From: an uncultured Clostridia bacterium
GTDB lineage: Bacteria; Bacillota; Clostridia; Oscillospirales; Ruminococcaceae
NCBI GenBank assembly: GCA_938014915.1
Contig: CALLQQ010000047.1
Span: 1-19,911, forward strand
Direction: 5' to 3'
Length of the DNA stretch: 19,911 nucleotides
The notes under the pieces were generated by a model that worked only from the letters and a program-made list of their open reading frames with translations, did not search any database and had not been told where the DNA came from. Made by a program: the position numbers and the translations under genes. Within the stretch, counting starts at the first letter, position 1, and every line of letters begins with the position of its first letter. This document shows positions 1 to 7,309 of the stretch, in pieces.

Positions 1-1049
1 CGAATACAGTGGGCAATCTTGGCGATGCACAGGTTTGCACAATTTCAATTAGCGGAATTGACGACGCATACGCCTTATCGGGCGAAAATTTAACTGAAGA
101 AATGTCAAGTATCCTTATTGAATGTCTGCTCAGCCCCGTCTTAGAAGATGGACTTTTCATCGACAAAAATTTCAATTTAGAGAAGAATAATCTCATTGAT
201 AAAATAGATGCGGAAATCAACGACAAGCGCACATATTCAATTAATCGTGCCAGTGCAATTATGTGCAAAGATGAGCCATATGGAATCGGTAGATACGGTA
301 GTAAAAAGTCTGCTGAAAAGCTAACAAATGCGATGGCATACGATGCTTATAAGAAGATGCTAAGCGATTCAAGAATAGAAATTGTCTTTGTAGGTTTCGG
401 CGATTACAATAATGCCAGATCCGTATTTGAGGGAGTGTTCTCTGATTTTGATAGAAATGATGCCAAGATGCCAGCGACGGTACTGAGCACTCCGAAAAAT
501 GAGCCACTAACCCATACAGAAAAGTTACAGGTCAACCAAAGTAAGATGGTTCTAGGATTCAAGACCGACTGCGATGATGTGAGCGCAATGCGCCTCATGA
601 CGGCTCTTTACGGTGGCACCCCAACATCTAAGTTATTTATGAATGTAAGGGAAAGATTATCCCTTTGCTATTACTGTGTCGCTCGATACGATAGGATAAA
701 AGGATTAGTTCTTGTCGATTGCGGCGTTGAAAATGATAATATAGAAAAGGCGAAAGATGAAATTCTAGCCCAGCTAGAGAGTGTCAAGCAGGGCAACTTT
801 ACAGATGCCGATATTGAGAATGATAAACTCAGCCTCTTAAATAGCTTCAAAACTATTGGTGATGCGGCATCAGCGGTTGAGGGGTGGTATGTTGCACAGA
901 TATATTCTGGGACAAGTTTCACTCCCGAGCAGGAGGGCGAAAAGCTCTCAAACATTGGTAAAGATGAGATAATGCAAGCCGCCGAATCCCTAAAACTAGA
1001 TACGGTTTATATATTAACTGGTGAAGAATCGCAGCAGGAGGGAGAATAA
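1..1049 (+). CDS. yfmF: M16-family peptidase-like protein YfmF, 5' end missing
   Basis: The frame is open to the left window edge and a typical family member is about 420 residues, so roughly 75-85 N-terminal residues lie outside; the GTG at 9 is an internal valine, not a start. The visible part shows the C-terminal half of an M16B fold, with the conserved segment RLMTALYGGTPTSKLF followed by VRERLSLCYYC, typical of YfmF (ymfF in Bacillus subtilis). This family pairs with YfmH, and in such pairs one partner usually lacks the zinc site; the region where HxxEH would lie is outside the window, so this cannot be checked here. NCBI-style naming links the pair to 5-aminopentanol modification of EF-P, based on Bacillus genetics; the biochemical role is not settled. 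It abuts yfmH with no gap, and its last codons carry the AGGAGGGAG ribosome site for yfmH, which suggests coupled translation. Confidence 0.85.
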   Translation, partial: NTVGNLGDAQVCTISISGIDDAYALSGENLTEEMSSILIECLLSPVLEDGLFIDKNFNLEKNNLIDKIDAEINDKRTYSINRASAIMCKDEPYGIGRYGSKKSAEKLTNAMAYDAYKKMLSDSRIEIVFVGFGDYNNARSVFEGVFSDFDRNDAKMPATVLSTPKNEPLTHTEKLQVNQSKMVLGFKTDCDDVSAMRLMTALYGGTPTSKLFMNVRERLSLCYYCVARYDRIKGLVLVDCGVENDNIEKAKDEILAQLESVKQGNFTDADIENDKLSLLNSFKTIGDAASAVEGWYVAQIYSGTSFTPEQEGEKLSNIGKDEIMQAAESLKLDTVYILTGEESQQEGE

Positions 1050-2330
1050 ATGAAGAAAACTATTATTAAAAATGAACGTTCTAACGAAAGATATTATAAG
1101 ATTGACCACCCATCGGGACTAACAATATTACTTTGCCCGATGAAAGGATATTCCAGTGCATACGCATTGTTCGGCACTAAATATGGATCGATTGACACAT
1201 CGTTTAAAACCGATAAAGATGAAGATTTCATCACAGTGCCCGAGGGTATAGCTCATTTCCTAGAGCACAAACTATTTGAAAATGAAGACTCCGATGTATT
1301 CGAGTTATATGCTAAAACGGGCGCATCTGGGAATGCTTATACTTCATTTGATAAAACTTGTTATCTCTTTTCCTGCACTGATAATTTTGATAAATCGCTT
1401 GAAATTCTCCTTGACTTTGTTCAAGCGCCATATTTCACGCAGGAAACGGTGGAAAAGGAGCAGGGCATTATCGGTCAAGAAATTCGCATGTATGAGGATA
1501 ACCCCGGTTGGAGGGTATTCTTCAACTTGCTTGATGCTCTATACATTAACCATCCGGTTAAAATTGATATTGCAGGTACAATTGATTCCATTGCGGAAAT
1601 TGATGCCGACTTGCTTTATAGTTGCTACAATACATTCTATAATCTTAACAACATGGTGCTATCAATTGCAGGCAATTTCGAGATTGATACGGCATTAGAA
1701 GTTGCGGATAAAATGCTAAAACCGAATTCGCCCTTAACTATTACAAATAAAGATTTTGATGAACCGCTAGAAATTAATAAGGCAGAAGCAACGCAAACTT
1801 TACCTGTCGCAATGCCTCTTTTCACAATTGGATTCAAGGCGGAACCGAGCGAGGGCATAGAGCGAATCAAGGCAAGTATCGAAACGAGAATATTGCTAGA
1901 ATTTATTGCAGGCGAATCATCGGACCTTTACCAGAAAATGTATGAAGAAGAACTAATCAATTCCAGCTTTGGTTCGGAGGTATTTTCGGGCAATGGCTAT
2001 TTTTCTTCAATTTTTGAAGGGGAAAGTCGCAATCCAAGAGAGGTGCAGTCTAGAATTATATCCGAGGTAAAAAGGCTCAAAGAAGAAGGACTTGACCGTG
2101 AGGAATTTGAGATTATCAAAAAATCCTTCTATGGCAGACAAATGCGAAGATTCGACGATGTGGAAAGTGTAGCGAATTCGATGGTTGCCGCACATTTTGA
2201 TGGTGTGAGCCTATATGATAACATTGAAATTTGCGCCAATGTGGAATTTGAAGATGTGGTCGAGCGATTAGACAAGTCATTCGATACAAGCCGCTGTGCA
2301 ATTTCAATAATTGAACCGAGCAATGTTTAG
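1050..2330 (+). CDS. yfmH: M16-family zinc peptidase YfmH
   Basis: 426-residue M16 metallopeptidase, the normal length for YfmH (ymfH in Bacillus subtilis). The inverted zinc motif HFLEH is at residues 69-73, inside the stretch PEGIAHFLEHKLFE, and glutamates at 137 and 144 (EKEQGIIGQE) are candidates for the third zinc ligand. The C-terminal half has the second M16 domain, with the late segment QMRRFDDVESVANSM. It is therefore the catalytic member of the YfmF/YfmH pair. The ATG directly follows the yfmF stop codon, with AGGAGGGAG a few bases upstream. Family knowledge connects the pair with EF-P 5-aminopentanol modification in Bacillus; whether EF-P is modified in this organism cannot be told from this window. 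The product is expected to be cytoplasmic, as no signal peptide is visible. Confidence 0.9.
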   Translation: MKKTIIKNERSNERYYKIDHPSGLTILLCPMKGYSSAYALFGTKYGSIDTSFKTDKDEDFITVPEGIAHFLEHKLFENEDSDVFELYAKTGASGNAYTSFDKTCYLFSCTDNFDKSLEILLDFVQAPYFTQETVEKEQGIIGQEIRMYEDNPGWRVFFNLLDALYINHPVKIDIAGTIDSIAEIDADLLYSCYNTFYNLNNMVLSIAGNFEIDTALEVADKMLKPNSPLTITNKDFDEPLEINKAEATQTLPVAMPLFTIGFKAEPSEGIERIKASIETRILLEFIAGESSDLYQKMYEEELINSSFGSEVFSGNGYFSSIFEGESRNPREVQSRIISEVKRLKEEGLDREEFEIIKKSFYGRQMRRFDDVESVANSMVAAHFDGVSLYDNIEICANVEFEDVVERLDKSFDTSRCAISIIEPSNV

Positions 2331-2341
2331 CATGAGCTAAA
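2326..2341 (+). other. Small hairpin over the yfmH stop codon
   Basis: TTTAGC-ATGA-GCTAAA forms a 6-bp stem with a 4-base loop that includes the TAG stop of yfmH. There is no U-tract, so it is unlikely to terminate transcription strongly. It may modulate read-through into lgt or be chance in AT-rich DNA. Confidence 0.3.
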
Positions 2342-2362
2342 AATAAATGGGGGTACAGGAAT

Positions 2363-3439
2363 ATGAGTATTAAAGATGTTGTCGAGTTCCCGAAATTGGG
2401 GCTGGAATTTACTTTGGATAAGGTTGCCTTTTCGATAGGCGGCCTACATATCTATTGGTATGGTATTATTATAACGGCAGGAATTTTAATTGCCGCCGTC
2501 TACGGCTTGTCCCAAACTAAGAAGTATGGGCTAGATCCAAACAGGGTAATTGATACCGTAATGGGCGGATTAATCGGGGCATACGTTGGTGCAAGATTGT
2601 ATTTCGTCTTGTTTTCGTTAAGCGAATACGATAGCTTTATAGACGTGATAAATGTCAGGGATGGCGGTCTTGCGATTTACGGCGGTATAATCGGCGCCGT
2701 TGTCGTCGGTGGTATCATTTCAAAATTTCGCAAGCTGAAATTCCCGCCGATGCTTGATATTGCAGGACTAGGTTTCCTTATCGGGCAAAGTATCGGCAGA
2801 TGGGGCAACTTCGTCAATAGGGAGGCATTCGGCAAAAACACCGATCTCCCATGGGGAATGACGAGTGACGATATTCAGTACTATCTCACACAAAATAAAA
2901 GCAGGATAGCAGAGAAAAACGACATTATAGTCGATCCTTTAAAAGCAGTACATCCAACATTTTTATACGAATCCATATGGTGCGCAATTGGATTCATCGT
3001 GTTACACTTCTATTCAAAGAAACGCAAATTCGATGGTGAAGTGTTCCTAATGTATATCGCATGGTACGGTACAGGCAGATTCGTAATTGAAGGACTTAGA
3101 ACGGATAGCCTAATGCTTGGGAAGCTCAGGGTTTCGCAACTTTTAGCCGCCATAAGTGTCATTGTCGCGGTTGCACTTATATTCTTTATTAGAAGTAGAA
3201 TTAAACGTACTGGCGATTATGTATTCTATAAAGATACCGAGGAATCAAAGTTGTTTTTAGAGGAATTCGAGCAGGGGAAGAAAAAGGACGCGAAAAAGGC
3301 TCAAAATTCCGACGAAGATACCGACAATGACGAAAGTTATGATGACGAAAATGACAGTGATAATAATGAAGATAGCGACGACGAAGACGATAATGACGGC
3401 GATTTAGACCATGACGACGAGGAGGATGCCGATGTCTAA
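2363..3439 (+). CDS. lgt: Prolipoprotein diacylglyceryl transferase with acidic C-terminal tail
   Basis: Transfers diacylglycerol from phosphatidylglycerol to the lipobox cysteine of prolipoproteins, an integral membrane enzyme and first step of lipoprotein maturation. The Lgt signature GRWGNFVNREAFG is at residues 145-157, HPTFLYE at 197-203 and GTGRFVIEGLRTDSL around 236-250; R146 and R239 match the essential Arg143 and Arg239 of the E. coli enzyme. The E. coli His103 position appears to be a tyrosine here (Y106 in GGLAIYGG). Several hydrophobic segments run to about residue 277. After that comes a cytoplasmic extension: a charged stretch (about 281-315) and then a low-complexity tail, 316-358, in which 27 of 43 residues are Asp or Glu. 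Such a tail is not part of the core family and makes this protein longer than the roughly 260-300 residues usual for Lgt. The 3' end overlaps folD by 8 bases. Confidence 0.96.
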   Translation: MSIKDVVEFPKLGLEFTLDKVAFSIGGLHIYWYGIIITAGILIAAVYGLSQTKKYGLDPNRVIDTVMGGLIGAYVGARLYFVLFSLSEYDSFIDVINVRDGGLAIYGGIIGAVVVGGIISKFRKLKFPPMLDIAGLGFLIGQSIGRWGNFVNREAFGKNTDLPWGMTSDDIQYYLTQNKSRIAEKNDIIVDPLKAVHPTFLYESIWCAIGFIVLHFYSKKRKFDGEVFLMYIAWYGTGRFVIEGLRTDSLMLGKLRVSQLLAAISVIVAVALIFFIRSRIKRTGDYVFYKDTEESKLFLEEFEQGKKKDAKKAQNSDEDTDNDESYDDENDSDNNEDSDDEDDNDGDLDHDDEEDADV

Positions 3440-4286
3440 TATAATAGATGGAAAGTTAATTTCTGCTAAAGTTAAAGGGGAAGTAGCTAAAGAAATCAAG
3501 GCTTTAACGGAAAAAGGTGTTCATGCGGGTCTTGCCGTTGTAATCGTTGGCGATAATCAGGCATCTAGAGTATATGTAAATTCAAAGAAAAAAGCTTGCG
3601 CTGAATGTGGCATAGAATCTTATGAATATGCGCTTGATGAGCGAACAAGCGAGGAGGAATTGCTGAATTTAGTAGCTAAATTGAATTCCGACGACAAGGT
3701 GAGCGGGATTTTAGTGCAACTCCCCCTACCAAAACATATAAATGAGGAGCGAATTCTAGAGGCTATCTCACCGAAAAAAGATGTCGACGCATTTCACGCA
3801 GTGAATGTCGGCAAGATTATGATAGGTAATTTCTCATTCCTACCATGCACTCCCGCCGGCGTGATGGAACTTCTAGCTAGTACCGGTGTAGATATCACGG
3901 GTAAAGAATGTGTTGTAATCGGCAGAAGCAATATCGTGGGCAAGCCCATGGCGATGCTGTTGCTGCATAAAAGTGCTACCGTCACAATATGCCATTCACG
4001 CACGGTGGATTTAGCCAGCGTTTGCAAAAGAGCGGATATTCTGGTTAGCGCTGTCGGAATTGCTAATTTTGTCACTGCCGATATGGTTAAAGATGGTGCG
4101 ATTGTTATTGATGTTGGCATGAATAGAAATAGTGAAGGCAAGTTATGCGGCGATGTGGATTTTGACGAGGTTAAGAAGAAAACATCGCATATTACTCCTG
4201 TTCCGGGTGGAGTTGGACCGATGACGATAGCTATGCTAATGCAAAATACATTGACCGCTGCTAAAGAACAAAACATCAAGCTATAA
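3432..4286 (+). CDS. folD: Bifunctional methylenetetrahydrofolate dehydrogenase/cyclohydrolase
   Basis: Interconverts 5,10-methylene-, 5,10-methenyl- and 10-formyl-tetrahydrofolate using NADP, supplying one-carbon units for purines and formyl-methionine; cytoplasmic, usually a dimer. The product is 284 residues, standard for FolD. Visible motifs: active-site YVNSKKK (Y48, K52), QLPLP with the following KKDVDAFH loop, PCTPAGVMELL, the dinucleotide-binding stretch GRSNIVGKPMAMLL, and the C-terminal PVPGGVGPMTIAML. I chose the ATG at 3432 rather than the in-frame ATGs at 3411 and 3426, because GAGGAGG at 3419-3425 sits 6 bases before 3432 and the protein then starts MSNIIDGK as the family does. 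The start overlaps the lgt stop (ATGTCTAA), so translation is probably coupled to lgt. FolD feeds the same pathway as PurB further downstream. Confidence 0.97.
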   Translation: MSNIIDGKLISAKVKGEVAKEIKALTEKGVHAGLAVVIVGDNQASRVYVNSKKKACAECGIESYEYALDERTSEEELLNLVAKLNSDDKVSGILVQLPLPKHINEERILEAISPKKDVDAFHAVNVGKIMIGNFSFLPCTPAGVMELLASTGVDITGKECVVIGRSNIVGKPMAMLLLHKSATVTICHSRTVDLASVCKRADILVSAVGIANFVTADMVKDGAIVIDVGMNRNSEGKLCGDVDFDEVKKKTSHITPVPGGVGPMTIAMLMQNTLTAAKEQNIKL

Positions 4287-4300
4287 AACGAATATCATAA

Positions 4301-4333
4301 CATAAAAGTGCATAAAATTTATGCGCTTTTATG
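4301..4333 (+). terminator. Long AT-rich hairpin after folD, possible terminator
   Basis: CATAAAAGTGCATAAA pairs with TTTATGCGCTTTTATG over 16 positions with a single G-T wobble and almost no loop. It begins 14 bases after the folD stop and precedes the rplU promoter, where a terminator is expected. No clear U-tract follows, so it could instead be a protein binding site. Confidence 0.5.
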
Positions 4334-4367
4334 ATGTAAACCTACATAAATCACAATGTCAAAGTAG

Positions 4368-4396
4368 TTGACAAGCCACATTCTGTATGGTACAAT
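4368..4396 (+). promoter_or_regulatory. Sigma-A-type promoter for rplU-prp-rpmA
   Basis: Perfect -35 TTGACA (4368-4373), 17-bp spacer, -10 TACAAT (4391-4396) preceded by TGG, an extended -10. Transcription would begin near 4403, leaving a leader of about 100 bases before rplU. The near-consensus sequence fits a highly expressed ribosomal protein operon. Confidence 0.85.
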
Positions 4397-4402
4397 TAAA
4401 TG

Positions 4403-4502
4403 GCCGCTTATGCAGGGCTCATTTAAGATGGTGTCTAATATGATGATATTGGCATCACGCCTTAACATAGCGAGATTGAGAAAGAGGCAGGTACATTATA
4501 AG
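4403..4502 (+). promoter_or_regulatory. Structured rplU leader, candidate L21 leader
   Basis: The roughly 100-base untranslated leader can fold into a strong hairpin: GATG (4427-4430) and CTAATAT (4435-4441) pair with ATATTGG (4446-4452) and CATC (4453-4456) around a GATG loop, leaving GTGT as a bulge. Firmicutes rplU operons are known to carry the L21 leader (Rfam L21_leader), thought to mediate feedback by a ribosomal protein. The position fits; I cannot confirm the consensus by eye. The leader is open in frame with rplU from an ATG at 4410, but that ATG has no ribosome site and L21 proteins start at the MYAVIKTGGKQY position. Confidence 0.5.
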
Positions 4503-4814
4503 ATGTATGCAGTAATTAAAACAGGCGGGAAGCAATATCAAGTTAGTGAAGGCGATATTATCTTCATTGAAAAGCTTGACGCTGAAGCTGAACAAGATGT
4601 AGTATTTGATGAAGTTTTAGTTGTTGGCAAAGAGGACGGCATCGTTGCTGGAACACCTCTAGTTGCTGGCGCAACCGTCACAGGTAAGCTAATCAAAAAC
4701 GGCAGAGGTAAGAAAATTACCGTATTTACCTACAAAAGAAGAAAAGGCAAACAACGCAAAGTTGGACATAGACAAGCATATTCACAGGTGCGCATAGAAT
4801 CAATTAACGCATAA
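4503..4814 (+). CDS. rplU: 50S ribosomal protein L21
   Basis: 103-residue ribosomal protein that binds 23S rRNA and contacts L20 in the large subunit. The N-terminus MYAVIKTGGKQYQVSEGD and the C-terminal KKITVFTYKRRKGKQRKVGHRQ stretch are diagnostic, and the length is normal. The start at 4503 is chosen by homology; a longer in-frame ORF reaches to 4368 but runs through the promoter. The ribosome site is a modest GAGGCAGG about 9 bases upstream. It is the first gene of the conserved rplU-prp-rpmA operon, and its stop overlaps the prp start by one base. Confidence 0.98.
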   Translation: MYAVIKTGGKQYQVSEGDIIFIEKLDAEAEQDVVFDEVLVVGKEDGIVAGTPLVAGATVTGKLIKNGRGKKITVFTYKRRKGKQRKVGHRQAYSQVRIESINA

Positions 4815-5134
4815 TGATAACGGCTGAATTTTTCATTCGTGAAGATGAGATAATTGGTTTTAAAGTTTATGGTCATGCGGATTATGCTGATATTGGTGAA
4901 GATGTAGTTTGTGCGGGTGTTTCGTCCGCAGTTATGCTCACCGTCAATACAATTACCGAGAGTTTCGGTATAGCAGCAGATATTACCGCAATTGAAAATG
5001 AAATTAGCTTAACCTTGCCCAGCGGGGTCAAGGATAAAAATGCGAAATTAATTATCGAAGCATTGCGAACGCATTTAGGCATAATATCGCAAGAATTCGA
5101 TGGTACGATTTCGATTTTAAATTTGGAGGTGTAG
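4814..5134 (+). CDS. prp: Ribosomal-processing cysteine protease Prp
   Basis: 106-residue protein of the former DUF464/YsxB family. Prp removes the N-terminal extension of ribosomal protein L27 in Firmicutes and related bacteria, a step shown to be essential in Staphylococcus aureus. The catalytic dyad is visible as His21 in YGHADYA and Cys33 in EDVVCAGVS, with the usual spacing. The ATG overlaps the last base of the rplU stop, so translation is probably coupled. Its substrate, L27, is encoded next and carries the matching cleavage sequence, which supports the assignment. Confidence 0.96.
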   Translation: MITAEFFIREDEIIGFKVYGHADYADIGEDVVCAGVSSAVMLTVNTITESFGIAADITAIENEISLTLPSGVKDKNAKLIIEALRTHLGIISQEFDGTISILNLEV

Positions 5135-5137
5135 CAA

Positions 5138-5419
5138 ATGTTAAAGATAAGCTTACAGTTTTTTGCTCAGAAGAAGGGTGGAGGATCGACAAGAAACGGT
5201 CGTGACTCAAGAGCGAAAAGACTTGGTGTTAAGCGTGCTGACGGGCAATTCGTTCTAGCAGGAAACATTCTTATTCGCCAACGTGGAACAAGAATTCATC
5301 CAGGCGAAGGCGTTGCAAAGGGTAAGGACGATCCATTGTTTGCCCTTGTTGATGGTAAAGTTAAGTATGAGAGAATGGGCAAGAATAGAAGAAAAGTTAG
5401 CGTATACGCTGAGCAATAA
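5138..5419 (+). CDS. rpmA: 50S ribosomal protein L27 with cleavable N-terminal extension
   Basis: 93-residue L27, whose mature N-terminus reaches the peptidyl transferase centre. The first residues, MLKISLQFFAQKKGGGS, match the Firmicutes extension ending in LQFF that Prp cuts off, removing about nine residues and exposing the AQKKGGGST start. The rest (RDSRAKRLGVKRADGQ, IRQRGTRIHPGEGVAKGKDDPLFAL) is typical L27. GGAGGTG lies 9 bases before the ATG. The gene closes the operon and is followed by two hairpins. Confidence 0.98.
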   Translation: MLKISLQFFAQKKGGGSTRNGRDSRAKRLGVKRADGQFVLAGNILIRQRGTRIHPGEGVAKGKDDPLFALVDGKVKYERMGKNRRKVSVYAEQ

Positions 5420-5432
5420 ATATTCAAATTAC

Positions 5433-5455
5433 AACCCCCTTAATTTAAGGGGGTT
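5433..5455 (+). terminator. Hairpin after rpmA, first of two
   Basis: AACCCCCTTAA pairs with TTAAGGGGGTT 14 bases after the rpmA stop. The 3' side continues as TTTG, so the U-tract is short. It resembles the hairpin after secF (CCCCCTT/AAGGGGG core). Probably acts with the next hairpin. Confidence 0.75.
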
Positions 5456-5482
5456 TGTAGCTTAACGTCATTATAGTCATAT

Positions 5483-5508
5483 ATCCACCGAAAGGTGGAT
5501 TTTTATTT
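5483..5508 (+). terminator. Intrinsic terminator of the rplU-prp-rpmA operon
   Basis: ATCCACC and GGTGGAT form a perfect 7-bp stem around a GAAA tetraloop, followed by TTTTATTT. This is a textbook rho-independent terminator. Confidence 0.9.
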
Positions 5509-5524
5509 AAGAAAATCAGAGTTG

Positions 5525-5545
5525 AATGTGTTTATAGCACATTCC
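5525..5545 (+). other. Inverted repeat upstream of obgE
   Basis: GAATGTG and CACATTC form a 7-bp inverted repeat about 30 bases before the obgE start. A weak promoter can be drawn across it (TTGAAT at 5522, TACATA at 5546, 18-bp spacer), so it could be an operator or a leader hairpin. obgE must have its own promoter, since strong terminators separate it from rpmA. Confidence 0.35.
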
Positions 5546-5573
5546 TACATAATATATATTTAGGGGGGATTTT

Positions 5574-6851
5574 ATGTTTGTTGATAAGGCGCAAATTACT
5601 ATTAAAGCGGGCAATGGCGGGAATGGTGCGGTTTCGTTCAGGAGAGAGAAGTATATTCCTGCTGGCGGTCCCGATGGTGGAGATGGCGGCAAAGGTGGCG
5701 ATGTAATTTTCGTCGTTGATGATAACTTTTCGACATTGATTGATTTCAGATATAAGAAGAAATATGTTGCTGAAAATGGCGAAAACGGCGGTAAGGCTAA
5801 ATGCTTCGGTAAAAAGGGCGACGATCTAATAGTTAAAGTGCCCAGGGGCACCCTTGTCCGTGATGCAAATACGGGAAGAATAATTGCAGATTTATCAAGT
5901 GATGAGCCGGTCACAATTGCGAAAGGTGGCAGGGGCGGATGGGGGAATCAGCATTTCGCCACTGCTTCTAGGCAGATTCCCCGCTTTGCGAAGCCTGGGC
6001 ATATCGGTGAAGAAATTGTAGTAACATTAGAGTTAAAACTCCTTGCAGATGTTGGATTGGTCGGATTCCCCAATGTTGGGAAGTCGACGCTTGTTTCCGT
6101 TGTAAGCGCTGCCAAACCTAAAATTGCAAACTATCATTTTACGACATTGTCGCCAATATTAGGTGTCGTAAAAGTAGAGGCGGAAAAGTCATTTGTGATG
6201 GCGGACATTCCTGGTTTGATCGAAGGAGCAAGCGAGGGTGTCGGGCTCGGGCATGAATTTCTGCGCCATGTTGAAAGATGCAGGTTGATTGTTCACGTTG
6301 TCGATGTTTCGGGCATCGAAGGACGTGACCCTATTGAGGATTTTAAAGCTATTAATAAAGAGTTGGTGAATTTCAGTGAAGAATTGTCTAATCGCCCTCA
6401 AATTGTAGCTGGCAATAAGAGTGATCTTGCATCACAGGAGCAAATTACACGGTTCAAAGATTTTGTCGAGGAACAAGGTATGGAGTTTTTCGCCATTAGT
6501 GCGGCGACAACGCAGGGAACATCAGCACTTGTATCAGCAATTGCTACTGAACTAGATAAACTCCCACCTATAAAAGAATATGAGCCTGAGCCACTCACAG
6601 ATGAGGAAATTCAGCAAATGGAGGAAGAGCAGAGAGGATTCAACATTGAGATAGTAGATGGTGTCTATGTTATAGATGCGCCTTGGCTAGGGCAGATTTT
6701 ATCGACGGTGAACATCGATGACTATGAGTCACTCCAGTATTTTCAGCGAGTACTGCGATCAAGCGGTATAATCGACAAATTAGAAGAAATGGGCATTAAG
6801 GACGGCGATTCCGTCAGCGTATTCGATTTTGAATTTGATTATATCGATTAG
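5574..6851 (+). CDS. obgE: GTPase Obg, ribosome assembly and stress GTPase
   Basis: 425 residues with the full three-domain Obg layout. The glycine-rich Obg fold covers about residues 1-158 (GNGGNGAVSFRREK, GGPDGGDGGKGGDV). The G domain follows with P-loop GFPNVGKS at 164-171, switch/G3 DIPGLIEGAS at 211-220 and G4 NKSD at 281-284. A C-terminal OCT domain occupies about 345-425. Obg binds the 50S subunit late in assembly and links GTP/ppGpp levels to growth; it is usually essential. A GGGGGG ribosome site lies close to the ATG. Obg commonly sits just after rplU-rpmA, as here, and mrnC follows after 35 bases. Confidence 0.98.
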   Translation: MFVDKAQITIKAGNGGNGAVSFRREKYIPAGGPDGGDGGKGGDVIFVVDDNFSTLIDFRYKKKYVAENGENGGKAKCFGKKGDDLIVKVPRGTLVRDANTGRIIADLSSDEPVTIAKGGRGGWGNQHFATASRQIPRFAKPGHIGEEIVVTLELKLLADVGLVGFPNVGKSTLVSVVSAAKPKIANYHFTTLSPILGVVKVEAEKSFVMADIPGLIEGASEGVGLGHEFLRHVERCRLIVHVVDVSGIEGRDPIEDFKAINKELVNFSEELSNRPQIVAGNKSDLASQEQITRFKDFVEEQGMEFFAISAATTQGTSALVSAIATELDKLPPIKEYEPEPLTDEEIQQMEEEQRGFNIEIVDGVYVIDAPWLGQILSTVNIDDYESLQYFQRVLRSSGIIDKLEEMGIKDGDSVSVFDFEFDYID

Positions 6852-6886
6852 ATAACGACAATAAAAAAGGAAAGGCGTTGACATAA

Positions 6887-7285
6887 ATGCTTGACAAACC
6901 GCTTTCGCCCCTTGAGGCAAAGCAGTATAGTCCATTGGCACTTGCATTTTTCGGTGATGCAGTATATGAATTGATAGTTAGGCAAAGACTAATACTATCT
7001 TCGAATATGCAAGCGGGGAAGCTCCACTCACTAGCCGTATCAAAGGTTAGAGCAAGCTATCAAGCGATGGCATCGCAGGAGCTGGAAGACCATCTAACGC
7101 AGGAAGAAGAATGCATATTCCGCCGTGGTAGGAATGCGAATACCACCACAGTTCCAAAAGGCGTTACCACCGCACAATATCACATGGCGACGGGACTGGA
7201 GGCGTTGTTCGGTTATTTATATTTAATCGGCGATGTTGGTAGAATTAACGAGCTTATTACATTGATATGGGACTTGGAAGATTAG
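6887..7285 (+). CDS. mrnC: Mini-ribonuclease 3
   Basis: 132-residue RNase III catalytic domain without the double-stranded RNA binding domain, the hallmark of Mini-III. The signature LALAFFGDAVYELIVR contains catalytic Asp24, and TGLEALFGYLYL holds the second acidic residue, Glu105. In Bacillus subtilis this enzyme matures the 3' and 5' ends of 23S rRNA together with ribosomal protein L3. GGAAAGG lies about 11 bases before the ATG. Its place directly after obgE is in keeping with a ribosome-biogenesis cluster; the more common neighbour cysS is absent here. Confidence 0.95.
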   Translation: MLDKPLSPLEAKQYSPLALAFFGDAVYELIVRQRLILSSNMQAGKLHSLAVSKVRASYQAMASQELEDHLTQEEECIFRRGRNANTTTVPKGVTTAQYHMATGLEALFGYLYLIGDVGRINELITLIWDLED

Positions 7286-7309
7286 CAAAAGTTCAGAAAG
7301 GGTGTAATT

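Noticed and set aside
9..11. GTG at 9 as the start of yfmF
   Set aside because: The frame continues upstream without a stop to the window edge and the protein would lack the first part of its fold.
3794..4279. 161-codon open frame on the minus strand
   Set aside because: Lies fully inside folD, a clear conserved gene, has no ribosome site or recognisable domain, and is a codon-bias shadow.
4368..4502. Longer in-frame N-terminus for L21
   Set aside because: It would run through the -35 and -10 boxes and the structured leader, and L21 proteins begin at MYAVIKTGGKQY.
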